This document shows, in pieces, positions 40,468 through 48,910 of a stretch of DNA of 64,000 nucleotides (position 1 is the first letter of the stretch; each line of letters starts with the position of its first letter). The stretch is taken from positions 49,735 to 113,734 of the IMG/VR virus record IMGVR_UViG_3300034375_007061; one strand, 5' to 3'. The translations under genes were made by a program, and so were the position numbers. Under the pieces are notes generated by a model. It saw only the letters and a program-made list of their open reading frames with translations. It had not been told where the DNA came from and did no database searches. This stretch comes from a virus.

Positions 40468-40921
40468 CAATATGCAACAAGAACGTTATTATGAATATAT
40501 GAAACGGCGCAACAGAGAAGAGGACGCTAAATTGAACGCATTAGAAAATGCAAAACGCAGTATTTGGGTAACTTTTACAAAAGAAGGTATCCACAAGTAT
40601 CCAGCAGCACTGGAAGATCCAGCACTGGCAACAGGTGATGAATATGATGTAAGTTTCTTAGGTTATCCACATCGTCATATGTTCCATTTTAAAGTGCAAA
40701 TTCAAGTTACACACAATGACCGTGACATTGAATTTATCCAGTTCAAACGATGGCTGGAATCATTGTATGCAGGAGACATCTTGCAACTAGATTACAAGAG
40801 CTGTGAAATGATTGCAGACGACTTGTACACACAAATTAACAGCAAATATCCCGGCCGGTTTGTTGTTATTGATGTTGCCGAAGATGGCGAAAACGGCTGT
40901 CAAATTGTATACCCAGCATAA
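40451..40921 (+). CDS. QueD/PTPS-like protein with altered active site
   Basis: 156 residues from ATG 40451 (ATG 40472 is an alternative). By eye it aligns with QueD: FTKEGIHKYP for F-x-x-x-A-H-R-L-P, YPHRHMFHFKVQI for the H-G-H zinc motif, IEFIQFKRWLESL for the V-D-F-x-x-L-K strand-helix, SCEMIADDLYTQI for the T-x-E-x-x-A helix, and VIDVAEDGENGCQIVY for the terminal E-x-x-x-x-x-x-x-Y. The three zinc histidines are kept. The catalytic Cys before H-x-H and the D-H pair His are not seen. QueD makes 6-carboxytetrahydropterin from FolE's product. Activity is therefore uncertain. Confidence 0.55.
   Translation: MKLSLDNMQQERYYEYMKRRNREEDAKLNALENAKRSIWVTFTKEGIHKYPAALEDPALATGDEYDVSFLGYPHRHMFHFKVQIQVTHNDRDIEFIQFKRWLESLYAGDILQLDYKSCEMIADDLYTQINSKYPGRFVVIDVAEDGENGCQIVYPA
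40464..40492 (+). promoter_or_regulatory. Sigma-70-like promoter TTGACA-17-TATTAT at start of QueD-like gene
   Basis: TTGACA at 40464-40469 and TATTAT at 40487-40492, 17-base spacing. It overlaps the first codons of the QueD-like ORF. A transcript from here would begin near 40500, so if used the protein would start at a later ATG (40500) or the promoter serves the genes downstream. Confidence 0.4.
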
Positions 40922-40935
40922 AGGAAAAAGGTATA

Positions 40936-41124
40936 ATGACTATCTCTAATCCGGTAGTAAATAAAATTTTTAACGATCTTGAGGAACTGCACGACTTCTG
41001 CAGAACTGAAGGTTATCCATTTAACCAAGCAGATTTGTATAAGAAAGATGCTCGTGTATGGCAGGCATTTCAAAAATACAAAAATTGGGTCCGTGCTAGA
41101 AATCGCACCAAAGGACGCAAATAA
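40936..41124 (+). CDS. Small conserved phage protein, unknown
   Basis: 62 residues, basic C-terminus (WVRARNRTKGRK). The middle NDLEELHDFCRTEGYPFNQA and VWQAFQKYKNW is a pattern conserved in T4-like marine phages. AAGGAAAAAGG precedes the ATG. Start/stop overlap with the glycosyltransferase-like gene (TAATG). Function unknown. Confidence 0.6.
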   Translation: MTISNPVVNKIFNDLEELHDFCRTEGYPFNQADLYKKDARVWQAFQKYKNWVRARNRTKGRK

Positions 41125-42299
41125 TGCGTAAGCTGTTTTACATGGGCTTAGAGCCCTATGAAGGCAGGTACACATTACAACTTGAAGAATGGAGTAGGCG
41201 TGCGTTTCAACGCCGCTCCATTGATTGGGTTAATGTACCTGGTACAACTATTGACAATACAAAAGCAATTCAAGTAGGCCAAGTGTTAGATGCACATGGC
41301 CGTTCCTACTTTGCAATGTCGCAAATGATGAACTTGGTGCAAATGATGCGTAACGGTGAAGTTACAGGCGAAGATGTAGTTTTCTTTGAAGATATGTTCC
41401 AGCCTGGTATGGAATCGCTTCCGTATATTATGGATCAGATTCCCACTGAGCAACGTCCACAGGTTTGGATTCGTTGTTTAGCACAAGCAGTTGATCCAGA
41501 TGACTTTGTGCATGTTTGGGGCATGGGCAAGTGGATGAGTTTGTATGAAGAAATGTGCAACGAGTTTGTTACTGGCGTACTAGCAAGTAATGAAGAAATG
41601 GTTGCACACATGAAGATTGCAAACTGGAAGGCTCCTATCTACAATGTTTCAGGTCTTGCATTTGATAAAACAGAAGTTGCTCTACGTGTTGGCGAGATCA
41701 ACACTTGGGAAAAGCGTGACAATCGTGTGGTATTTGCAGCACGTTTTGATCAAGAAAAACAACCAGACTTTTATATGGATTTGATTGAAGAATGGTATGG
41801 TACACCAGGTACAGCAGACGTGGAGTTTTGCATTGTGCAAGGTGGCCCGCTACGCAGTAACAATCAAAAGTATATTGATCGTGCCCGCAAAATGGAAGAG
41901 CGTGGACAACTGGTAATTTATGAAAACTTGAAAAAGAATCATTACTATGATATTGTAAATCGTAGTAAAGTTTTGTTCAATTGTGCTTTGCAGGATTGGA
42001 CAAGCAATACGGTAAGCGAAGCAGATGCATTAGGATGCAATGTGTTGTTTCCAGCGTATCGCAGTTTTCCAGAAATCTTTGCTAATGATCATACACGCAT
42101 GTATGTGCCTTGGAGTGTTGAAGATGCAATGAACAAGTTAACGCCATTACTAAAAAGCGCACATAAAGACTTAGGTAAGATAAGCGATTGGACTAGTGCA
42201 ACTATTGATCGTTATATTGATATTATGCAAGGTAACGGTGAACAATGGCGTAGAGATAGCAATCGTTATCGTGATTATGTTGCGGAGACAAAATATTGA
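41124..42299 (+). CDS. GT-B-type glycosyltransferase-like protein
   Basis: 391 residues. The second half has the layout of a GT4-like C-terminal domain: VVFAARFDQEKQPDFYMDLI (the strand-loop-helix after the linker), then FNCALQDWTSNTVSEADALG followed by CNVLFPAYRSFPE, where the Glu in SEADALG is in the E-x7-E-like donor-binding position. The substrate is unknown. It could glycosylate DNA bases, as T4 glucosyltransferases do, or surface sugars. An epimerase gene follows by a TTGA overlap. Confidence 0.65.
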   Translation: MRKLFYMGLEPYEGRYTLQLEEWSRRAFQRRSIDWVNVPGTTIDNTKAIQVGQVLDAHGRSYFAMSQMMNLVQMMRNGEVTGEDVVFFEDMFQPGMESLPYIMDQIPTEQRPQVWIRCLAQAVDPDDFVHVWGMGKWMSLYEEMCNEFVTGVLASNEEMVAHMKIANWKAPIYNVSGLAFDKTEVALRVGEINTWEKRDNRVVFAARFDQEKQPDFYMDLIEEWYGTPGTADVEFCIVQGGPLRSNNQKYIDRARKMEERGQLVIYENLKKNHYYDIVNRSKVLFNCALQDWTSNTVSEADALGCNVLFPAYRSFPEIFANDHTRMYVPWSVEDAMNKLTPLLKSAHKDLGKISDWTSATIDRYIDIMQGNGEQWRRDSNRYRDYVAETKY

Positions 42300-43162
42300 G
42301 AGTATTGGTCACAGGTGCTACAGGTTATATTGGCAGTCATGTTTGTAAACTACTAAAAGAGCATGGACATCACGTTACTGCTTGGGATATAAATATTCAT
42401 GGTGAATACAATGACATCATGGCATATTGTGACCATTATTCTTCTTATGATATAACTAAGTTTGTACATGGTGGCTTTGACGCCGTTGTACACTTAGCAG
42501 GACGCAGTGTAGTACCTGATAGTTTACGTGAACCTACAGAATATTATCGTGTAAACGTGATGGGTACTGCAAACTTGTTAGATCGTGTCGAAACACCACA
42601 CATACTATTTGCAAGCACTAGTAGTGCTTGGGAAATGGCATCACCATATGCACGTAGCAAAGTGGCAGCAGAAGATGTAATTAAGGAGAAAGCCAATGGA
42701 TACACTATCTTTAGATTTTTTAACGTATCTGGTACTGACGGGCATAATCGTCAACTGGGCGTTCCTACCCATCTTATTCGTGTTGCTGCTATGGTGGCTG
42801 CTGAAAAACTACCCAACATTAAGATCTTTGGTACGGACTATGATACTAGGGATGGTACTTGTATTCGTGATTATATTCATGTTGTTGATTTGGCTCGTGC
42901 CATTGTCAACGGAGTGGAACGAGGTCCAGCCAATACGGACTATGAGTGCCTTGGTAGCAACGTAGGTTATAGTGTACGAGAAGTAATCAGTACTATGGAG
43001 CAAGTTACTGGTAAAAAGTTAAATATCATTGAAGCAGAACGCAGAGAAGGCGATGCTGTTGCCAGTGTTGTAGACAACCTAAGTGATCTAGTTACACTGG
43101 AAAAAAGCATCGAAGATATGTGTTTGGATCAATACAAATTGGAAGTTGGTAAAAATGGATGA
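42296..43162 (+). CDS. NAD-dependent sugar epimerase (GalE-like SDR)
   Basis: 288 residues with a TTG start at 42296 that overlaps the upstream stop (TTGA), GGAG nearby. Extended SDR features: VTGATGYIGSHVCKLL (NAD-binding G-x-x-G-x-x-G), the active-site Ser region ASTSSAWEM, Y-x-x-x-K in SPYARSKVAAE, and the GalE signature GTCIRDYIHVVDLA. About 50 residues shorter than typical GalE. It likely interconverts UDP-glucose/galactose or a related pair for the adjacent glycosyltransferase. A run in about 42700-42960 has unusual codon use compared with its flanks. Confidence 0.85.
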   Translation: MRVLVTGATGYIGSHVCKLLKEHGHHVTAWDINIHGEYNDIMAYCDHYSSYDITKFVHGGFDAVVHLAGRSVVPDSLREPTEYYRVNVMGTANLLDRVETPHILFASTSSAWEMASPYARSKVAAEDVIKEKANGYTIFRFFNVSGTDGHNRQLGVPTHLIRVAAMVAAEKLPNIKIFGTDYDTRDGTCIRDYIHVVDLARAIVNGVERGPANTDYECLGSNVGYSVREVISTMEQVTGKKLNIIEAERREGDAVASVVDNLSDLVTLEKSIEDMCLDQYKLEVGKNG

Positions 43163-43385
43163 ATTAGTAGCACAAAGTAAAGTTATTATTGAACATTTAG
43201 ATAATGGCGACTTGATGAGTTGTTATAGTGTTTTTGAAGCTAATATTAGAAATATTCTAGATGACTTAGATCAAGATACAAAACTGGTACAACTTTGGCA
43301 AACTCAAAGAGGATATGTCGATGATGAAGACTGGGCCTCAGTTATGGAAAATATTGAAAACATTCGAGCAGTTGTAAATGCGTGA
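43155..43385 (+). CDS. Small acidic phage protein, unknown
   Basis: 76 residues from ATG 43155, with GGAAG upstream. Acidic, helical (MDELVAQSKVIIEHLDNGDL and IRNILDDLDQDTKLVQLW). Overlaps both neighbours by 8 bases each. No family recognised. Its place between the epimerase and oxygenase-like genes gives no functional clue. Confidence 0.5.
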   Translation: MDELVAQSKVIIEHLDNGDLMSCYSVFEANIRNILDDLDQDTKLVQLWQTQRGYVDDEDWASVMENIENIRAVVNA

Positions 43386-43725
43386 TCACAACAACGATAC
43401 TATTACAATTACAACTGATGATTTGGATAAATCAGGCGTAACAATTCAAGGTCATTATTATGGAAATACTATTGATATAGGCACTATATCAACAAGCACA
43501 CTTGAATACAATGGAATTGATGATTTAGTTTCGCTTGATGATTTTTCGATTACACTAAATGATCCTGTTGAGTTTGAAGATCGTATGCCCGATGTTGCCA
43601 AGATAGAAGACATGTGCAATGATTATCCAGCACTAGCAAAAGCATATGAAAATTTTAAAACTATGTATGCTATGGTGCATCAAGACTGGAAAGGTCGACA
43701 AGAGGATGACCCACTTCCATTTTAA
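43378..43725 (+). CDS. Conserved T4-like marine phage protein, unknown
   Basis: 115 residues. The N-terminal half is beta-type (DTITITTDDLDKSGVTIQGH); the C-terminal half, EDRMPDVAKIEDMCNDYPAL and FKTMYAMVHQDWKG, is a helical block I recognise as widely conserved in T4-like marine phages. No enzyme motif. Overlaps the oxygenase-like gene by 20 bases. Confidence 0.6.
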   Translation: MRDHNNDTITITTDDLDKSGVTIQGHYYGNTIDIGTISTSTLEYNGIDDLVSLDDFSITLNDPVEFEDRMPDVAKIEDMCNDYPALAKAYENFKTMYAMVHQDWKGRQEDDPLPF

Positions 43726-44206
43726 CATAGAACCTGTATGGAATATGGAACGCTATCGTGCGTTAGACTATAAACTAGACCATCATAAAGATACAAATTT
43801 AATACAAAAATATTTAGATGCAGGGCATAGTGCAGAGGCTATGACCCTGTATAACTATTTTGAACCAAATCCTATGCCACCAAGTATAGAATATATTTGC
43901 AGTTATTTTCCTACACTTAAAAACATTTCAATTGCAGTCAACCTATTTAAGCCAGGACAATATTTGCCTGTACATACAGATCTATATGGTGCATATAAAA
44001 AATATCATGGTTTGACAAACGAAACAATTTATAGATATATTGTTATGCTAGAAGATGGTGTAGAAGGACAAATGTCTGTAATTGGAAACAGAGTTTACAC
44101 CATGTGGAAAGCAGGACAAATATACGGCTGGCAAGATGATGAAAAACACACATTTTATAACTTGAGTACAAAGGATAGATATGCAGTCCAAATTACAGGC
44201 ACATAA
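43706..44206 (+). CDS. 2OG-Fe(II) oxygenase/AspH-like protein
   Basis: 166 residues from ATG 43706; the longer open frame to 43646 lies in the previous gene. The jelly-roll oxygenase pattern is LFKPGQYLPVHTDLYGAYKK with the H-x-D metal pair, followed by GNRVYTMWKAGQIYGWQDDE, then distal His in KHTFYNLSTKDRYAVQITG, where Arg may bind 2-oxoglutarate. This resembles the aspartyl/asparaginyl hydroxylase-type fold common in marine T4-like phages. The substrate is unknown. It opens a tailoring cluster. Confidence 0.6.
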   Translation: MTHFHFNIEPVWNMERYRALDYKLDHHKDTNLIQKYLDAGHSAEAMTLYNYFEPNPMPPSIEYICSYFPTLKNISIAVNLFKPGQYLPVHTDLYGAYKKYHGLTNETIYRYIVMLEDGVEGQMSVIGNRVYTMWKAGQIYGWQDDEKHTFYNLSTKDRYAVQITGT

Positions 44207-45470
44207 CCGATACGACCAAGTTTTAGAAAAACTTTTCATTATATCAATTAACAACAATACCAAGTTTGTAGATAAAGAATACAACTTATTACAAAGTATT
44301 GACCATGCTGTAGGTATACATCAAGTTTATACTCACGGATATTTAAAAACTTTTAAAAAAAATTATATTGTAATACACGATATGGGAACTATAGACTATA
44401 TTGAAAATTATTTTTTGAATAGTTATGAACGCAAATCATGTAACAATAAAGGTTTGTACATTTTTTTAACGGAACAAATATTACACACACATATTCCAGA
44501 ACAAAAAATAATGTTAGATGGTGATAGCAATTTACCTAATATTTCTATAGATTGGCAACAATCACAACACGATAAAATTTGGTCTCCTGAATTATCAAGT
44601 ATTAATGAATTTGTAAAAAATAATCAATTAACAAATGTTTTTGTTTGTATTAGTGCAGAAGATAAACATGGAATTTATGCGGGCAAATATAATTTTAACA
44701 TACTTCGTAATGACGCTTATGTAAACGCAATAGCAACTTTTTTAGACAAAAATAAATCTCCAACCCAATTTTTTTCTAGTGATAAAATAGATACACATTT
44801 TTGGTGTGGTAATTGGGGATATAGACCGCACAGACACATTGTTACTGCTTTTGCTAGTAGCTTAGACACCTTGTATAGTTGGGGATATACAGATAGTAAA
44901 CTTAATTTAGCAAATCATCTATGGTTTGATCCTAAAAAATTTAAGTACAAAAAAGAATTACTACAATCGCTAAAACAATTACAACCAAACTCAATTGACA
45001 TAGATACAGGGCAAACTGAAATCACAGGCACATTATTTGATGTAATGCTTAGACCCGAGTCTGAATACGAAGGTCCTGATTTAAAAAATTATTCAAGTAA
45101 AGAATTATTTTCAAATACATTTTGCAGTATTATTAACAGCAGTACATTTGGTGAACCATTTGCAGTATATGACGAAAAACCTTTAAATGCTATTATAAAT
45201 TTTAGACCATTTATACTAGTTGGTCCAGCAGGCAGTTTAGAATTAATGAAAAAGGACGGTTTTAAAACATTTAGTGATTTTTGGAACGAAAGTTACGACA
45301 ACGAATATAACCATCAAACAAGATTAGAAAAAATATTTGATTTGCTATTAGAAATTGACTCTTGGAGTATTGAAAAATGTAAGCAAATGCACAAAGATAT
45401 GTATAATATATTAATTCATAATTACAACAGAATAGGTAAAGATTTACATGAAATGCGCAGCACTTTATAA
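44181..45470 (+). CDS. Glycosyltransferase-like protein of marine phages, function uncertain
   Basis: 429 residues from ATG 44181. The C-terminal third has FSNTFCSIINSSTFGEP, then FRPFILVGPAGSLELMKKDG and FKTFSDFWNESYDNEYNHQ. The block with a Pro-Phe-(I/V)-(L/V)-x-G-P-x-G-S-L core is one I associate with exostosin- or fucosyltransferase-like proteins of marine phages and bacteria. The N-terminal half is not recognised (Asn- and Lys-rich). No confident enzyme assignment. It overlaps the oxygenase-like and radical SAM genes. Confidence 0.45.
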   Translation: MQSKLQAHNRYDQVLEKLFIISINNNTKFVDKEYNLLQSIDHAVGIHQVYTHGYLKTFKKNYIVIHDMGTIDYIENYFLNSYERKSCNNKGLYIFLTEQILHTHIPEQKIMLDGDSNLPNISIDWQQSQHDKIWSPELSSINEFVKNNQLTNVFVCISAEDKHGIYAGKYNFNILRNDAYVNAIATFLDKNKSPTQFFSSDKIDTHFWCGNWGYRPHRHIVTAFASSLDTLYSWGYTDSKLNLANHLWFDPKKFKYKKELLQSLKQLQPNSIDIDTGQTEITGTLFDVMLRPESEYEGPDLKNYSSKELFSNTFCSIINSSTFGEPFAVYDEKPLNAIINFRPFILVGPAGSLELMKKDGFKTFSDFWNESYDNEYNHQTRLEKIFDLLLEIDSWSIEKCKQMHKDMYNILIHNYNRIGKDLHEMRSTL

Positions 45471-46374
45471 TCATACAAATATACGTGGTGGTAATCGTGT
45501 GTATCCTTGTTGTCGTTACAAGGAAAGTGTAATGCACTTTGATGGCAATGTTGGTAAAATTATGCATAGTTATATGTATAATAAATTACGTGCAGATATG
45601 GAAGATGATTGGTTGCCGGGCTGTGGTAAATGCAAACACGAAGAAGAACTAGGGGTAGAAAGTTTAAGACAACGGTTTAATTCTCGTTATCAAATGAGCA
45701 AACCTACACTGGATTATTTGGAAGTAGGGTTTGATAACATATGTGATTTAACTTGTGATGGTTGCTGGGAGGAATGGAGCAGCAGCTGGTGGGCTAAAAA
45801 GAATCCCGACCTGCCACACAAACAGGGAATTACCAGCACAGAAGAATTTACACATATACCCAACACTATAAATCGTGTGGTGTTTTTAGGTGGCGAACCA
45901 CTTATGACAAATAGACACAGACGTTTTTTACAAACATTTGACAATTTAGAAAATCTATCTGTGGAATATTTTACAAATGGTATGCACAAATTACAAGAAG
46001 AAGATTACCAAGTTTTAAGCAAATGCAAACATGTACACTTTACAATCAGCATAGACGGTATAGGTGTTTTGAATGAACAGGTGCGTAGCGGTAGTGTTTG
46101 GAGCAGAGTGGTCAAAACATTAGATGAAATAGCAGATGTATTTGATTATACAATACACAGCGTAGTGCATAAAAATAATTGGCACGGTTTACCAGAACTT
46201 GCAGAGTTTGCAAAAAAATATAAAAAATGGACAACAAATGTCTTGACATTTCCTAAAGAACTGGATATAATAACACTAGAGCAGTGTGACAAAGCAAAAC
46301 TAGAAAAAATATTGGATACATATGATATACCAAACAGGCAATATATTAAGGCACACTTACAAGGAGAAGCATGA
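45448..46374 (+). CDS. Radical SAM protein with extra cysteine site at N-terminus (twitch/SPASM-like)
   Basis: 308 residues. The radical SAM motif is GFDNICDLTCDGCWEEW (Cys99, Cys103, Cys106), then RVVFLGGEPLMTNRHRR (SAM-binding GGE). The N-terminus carries another Cys set, YPCCRYKES (Cys21-Cys22) and GCGKCKHEEE (Cys59, Cys62), resembling the SPASM/twitch auxiliary-cluster motif but placed before the core. In many enzymes this lies at the C-terminus. The substrate is unknown; it may modify a peptide, sugar or nucleobase. It overlaps the next oxygenase-like gene by ATGA. A consensus promoter is inside. Confidence 0.75.
   Translation: MKCAALYNHTNIRGGNRVYPCCRYKESVMHFDGNVGKIMHSYMYNKLRADMEDDWLPGCGKCKHEEELGVESLRQRFNSRYQMSKPTLDYLEVGFDNICDLTCDGCWEEWSSSWWAKKNPDLPHKQGITSTEEFTHIPNTINRVVFLGGEPLMTNRHRRFLQTFDNLENLSVEYFTNGMHKLQEEDYQVLSKCKHVHFTISIDGIGVLNEQVRSGSVWSRVVKTLDEIADVFDYTIHSVVHKNNWHGLPELAEFAKKYKKWTTNVLTFPKELDIITLEQCDKAKLEKILDTYDIPNRQYIKAHLQGEA
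46243..46271 (+). promoter_or_regulatory. Perfect sigma-70 promoter TTGACA-17-TATAAT inside radical SAM gene
   Basis: TTGACA at 46243-46248 and TATAAT at 46266-46271, both full consensus, 17-base spacing, in the last part of the radical SAM gene. It would transcribe the oxygenase-like, PLP-enzyme and amidinotransferase genes. Confidence 0.65.
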
Positions 46375-46985
46375 TGGACATGCGCAGTTATGAAAATTGG
46401 AGAGAACACGGTGCTGATGAAAGTAGTGTAGAAGAAGTAACTTGGAATAATAACGATTTGCTTACACTACCTTGGGAAGCAACATATATGACAGACGAGA
46501 TTCCAGAAGATAGTTCATGGGATACGTTTGCTACAAAAAATAAAAAAGCACTAGAAGCCATGTACAAACAATGGGGAGTACCTAAAGAAGGTAGTCTACA
46601 TTATATGAGTATACGTCCAGAACTAACAAAAGGACTTGCTACATTTATTGCTCCGTATGCACATATGAAGTTCAATTACAACTTCCTAAAACTAACACCA
46701 GGGTGTAGTTTAATGTGGCACTTTGATACATATGCTACATTTGTAAAGTTCAATAATATCGATGAAGCAGATGCACATCATGTTTGTAGGACCGTTGTGA
46801 TGATGGATGACTGGGATAGAGGTCAAGTACTACAAGTAGGTGACGAAGTTTACACAGGCTGGAGTGCAGGAGATACATATACTTGGAAGGGTGATACTTG
46901 GCACGGTATGGCTAATTTTGGTCCTACTAATATTGTTATTGCTCAAATAACATTCCTGGATGAAGATGACAAATATTCCCAATGA
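46371..46985 (+). CDS. 2OG-Fe(II) oxygenase-like protein
   Basis: 204 residues. The metal-binding pattern is FLKLTPGCSLMWHFDTYATF (H-x-D), then VLQVGDEVYTGWSAGDTYTW and the distal His in TWHGMANFGPTNIVIAQITF. This follows the same order as the protein at 43706, but similarity between them is low. It probably hydroxylates or oxidises a substrate made in this cluster; the target is unknown. The start codons are ATGATG, with the first overlapping the upstream stop. Confidence 0.6.
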   Translation: MMDMRSYENWREHGADESSVEEVTWNNNDLLTLPWEATYMTDEIPEDSSWDTFATKNKKALEAMYKQWGVPKEGSLHYMSIRPELTKGLATFIAPYAHMKFNYNFLKLTPGCSLMWHFDTYATFVKFNNIDEADAHHVCRTVVMMDDWDRGQVLQVGDEVYTGWSAGDTYTWKGDTWHGMANFGPTNIVIAQITFLDEDDKYSQ

Positions 46986-47868
46986 TAAGCGTGATATGGA
47001 TTTTGGCAGTGCTTTTGCTATACAAGATCCAGAAACAATGCGTTTATTAAGAAAACATTATAACTTTATTGATCTCAATAATGACAGCATTATTGATGAA
47101 TTTCTGCATGAATACGATACTTGGATTAAATCAGGTACACTAAATGTGTTTACTGGATTAGAAGATTTTGGTTACAAATGTTATAGTAATGGTACTACAG
47201 AAGCATTTGATAAATTTTATATGCGCAATGCTAAACGTAGATTCCGATGCTATAAAGGCGAATATATGTATCATAGATTAGCGTGGAGAGACAAGTTTGT
47301 TTGGGCATATATTGAAGACGAACCGCTTCACAATGCAGATGCAGTAGTTATTAGTTTACCATTTGCGGATACAGGTGACAAACACGACAAGTATCACGAT
47401 CTAATGCGTGAATGTAGTGAACTAGGAATACCAGTATTAGTAGATTGTGCATATTACGGTGCTTGTAGGCATATACACATAGACTTAGCGTATCCTTGTA
47501 TTACAGACGTTACGTTTAGTTTGAGCAAAACATTTCCAGTTGCTTACGCCCGTATAGGTATGCGATATACTAAAGTAGATGACGACGATACAATGTTTGT
47601 GTATCACAAAATAAACTACAATAACAAAATAGGTGCATTACTTGGTTTAGAATATTTTGACAACTTTTCACCCGATTACATACCAAACAAATATATTGAC
47701 AAACAAGCAGATTTCTGTAATACTATAGGAGTTAGTATTAGTAAAACCGTGCTATTTGGTATTGATTACAATAATAAGTTTCCGCAATACAACAGAGGCG
47801 GACGTACAAATAGACTGAGTTTTCATAAACAATATATTAAAGGATTAGATATTGCCGGTACAAAGTAA
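46960..47868 (+). CDS. PLP-dependent aminotransferase-fold protein
   Basis: 302 residues, small for the fold. Markers: CYSNGTTEAFDKFY (phosphate-binding loop region), a conserved Asp in PVLVDCAYYGACRH (Asp162, contacts PLP nitrogen), and the Schiff-base Lys190 in TFSLSKTFPVAYARIGMR. It lacks the full C-terminal domain seen in class I/II aminotransferases. The reaction and substrate are unknown. It directly precedes the amidinotransferase, with a 17-base overlap, so both may build or modify an amino-acid-derived group. ATG 46966 is an alternative start. Confidence 0.7.
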   Translation: MKMTNIPNDKRDMDFGSAFAIQDPETMRLLRKHYNFIDLNNDSIIDEFLHEYDTWIKSGTLNVFTGLEDFGYKCYSNGTTEAFDKFYMRNAKRRFRCYKGEYMYHRLAWRDKFVWAYIEDEPLHNADAVVISLPFADTGDKHDKYHDLMRECSELGIPVLVDCAYYGACRHIHIDLAYPCITDVTFSLSKTFPVAYARIGMRYTKVDDDDTMFVYHKINYNNKIGALLGLEYFDNFSPDYIPNKYIDKQADFCNTIGVSISKTVLFGIDYNNKFPQYNRGGRTNRLSFHKQYIKGLDIAGTK

Positions 47869-48910
47869 TAACGATTGGGATCCATTAGAAGAGATTATTA
47901 TCGGCACAGCAGACAATTGTGTGCATCCTACTATGAATATTAGTACACATAGTTTTATCTATGGTGGTGAACAATATGAAGATATCAAACACTTTAACGG
48001 GCAACCTATTGAACAATGGATTGTCGATGAAGCAAACGAAGATTTAGATGGGTTAGAAAAGTGCTTAAAAGATTTAGGTGTTAAAACTAGACGTCCAAAA
48101 AGCATCGATCATAACCAAAAGTTTAGCACACCAGAATGGACTACTACAGGATGGTATACTTTCTGTCCAAGAGATTTGTTGTTGCCTTTAGACAATATGA
48201 TTGTAGAATGTCCTAGCCCAATGCGAGCAAGATATTTTGAAACTAGAGCATACTATGACCATTTATATGAATGGATGAAAGAAGGTACACAATGGATTTG
48301 TGCGCCTAAACCTATTTTAACTGATGATAACTATCAATTGGAGGACCGTAGTGAAGCAACCCTTGTTAACAAAGAAATTATTTTTGATGCTCCTAATATC
48401 GTTCGTCTTGGTAGGGATCTTCTCTGCCAAGTTAGCAATAGTGGCAACCAACTTGGTTTTGAATGGTTACGTACTATTTTAGAGCCAAAAGGCTATCGTA
48501 TCCACGTAGCAGAAAAATATTATAGTTTTGCACACTTTGATAGCACCGTATTGCCACTGCGGCCTGGACTAGTGTTGTTTAATGCAGGACGCCTAAGCGA
48601 GGATTGGTATCCACCTATTTTTAAAGACTGGGACAAGATTTGGGTAGGTGAAGAAGATCTACACGTTCCGCCAGCAAACACAGGTGTTGCTCCTTGCTCA
48701 CCTTATATTGGATTAAACTTTTTGAGTGTTAATCCAGAACTTGTTATTGTTGATGAAAAGCAAGAAGCACTTAGACGTATACTAGGCAAACATGGTATTG
48801 ATACAATAGGCCTTCCAATGCGTCAAGCACGTAGCATGAGCGGAGGGTTTCATTGTGCTACACTAGACACTAAGCGCAAAGGCAGTTTGGAGGATTATTT
48901 TGCAACATAG
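47852..48910 (+). CDS. Amidinotransferase (glycine/inosamine amidinotransferase family)
   Basis: 352 residues, close to AGAT and StrB1 length. Catalytic residues are visible in order: Asp179 in FDAPNIVRLGRD, His228 in SFAHFDSTVLPLR and Cys335 in GGFHCATLD. N-terminal WDPLEEIIIGTADNCVHP is the usual family opening. Such enzymes move an amidino group from arginine to an amine, giving guanidino compounds. In a phage this could add a guanidino group to a base or small molecule, or affect arginine metabolism. The start is TTG 47852, overlapping the upstream gene, with AGGA upstream. Confidence 0.85.
   Translation: MPVQSNNDWDPLEEIIIGTADNCVHPTMNISTHSFIYGGEQYEDIKHFNGQPIEQWIVDEANEDLDGLEKCLKDLGVKTRRPKSIDHNQKFSTPEWTTTGWYTFCPRDLLLPLDNMIVECPSPMRARYFETRAYYDHLYEWMKEGTQWICAPKPILTDDNYQLEDRSEATLVNKEIIFDAPNIVRLGRDLLCQVSNSGNQLGFEWLRTILEPKGYRIHVAEKYYSFAHFDSTVLPLRPGLVLFNAGRLSEDWYPPIFKDWDKIWVGEEDLHVPPANTGVAPCSPYIGLNFLSVNPELVIVDEKQEALRRILGKHGIDTIGLPMRQARSMSGGFHCATLDTKRKGSLEDYFAT

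Noticed and set aside
42696-42965. 89-codon plus-strand frame inside the epimerase gene
   Set aside because: Fully inside the GalE-like gene, which has intact motifs across this region; the frame looks membrane-like only because of the codon bias of the segment.
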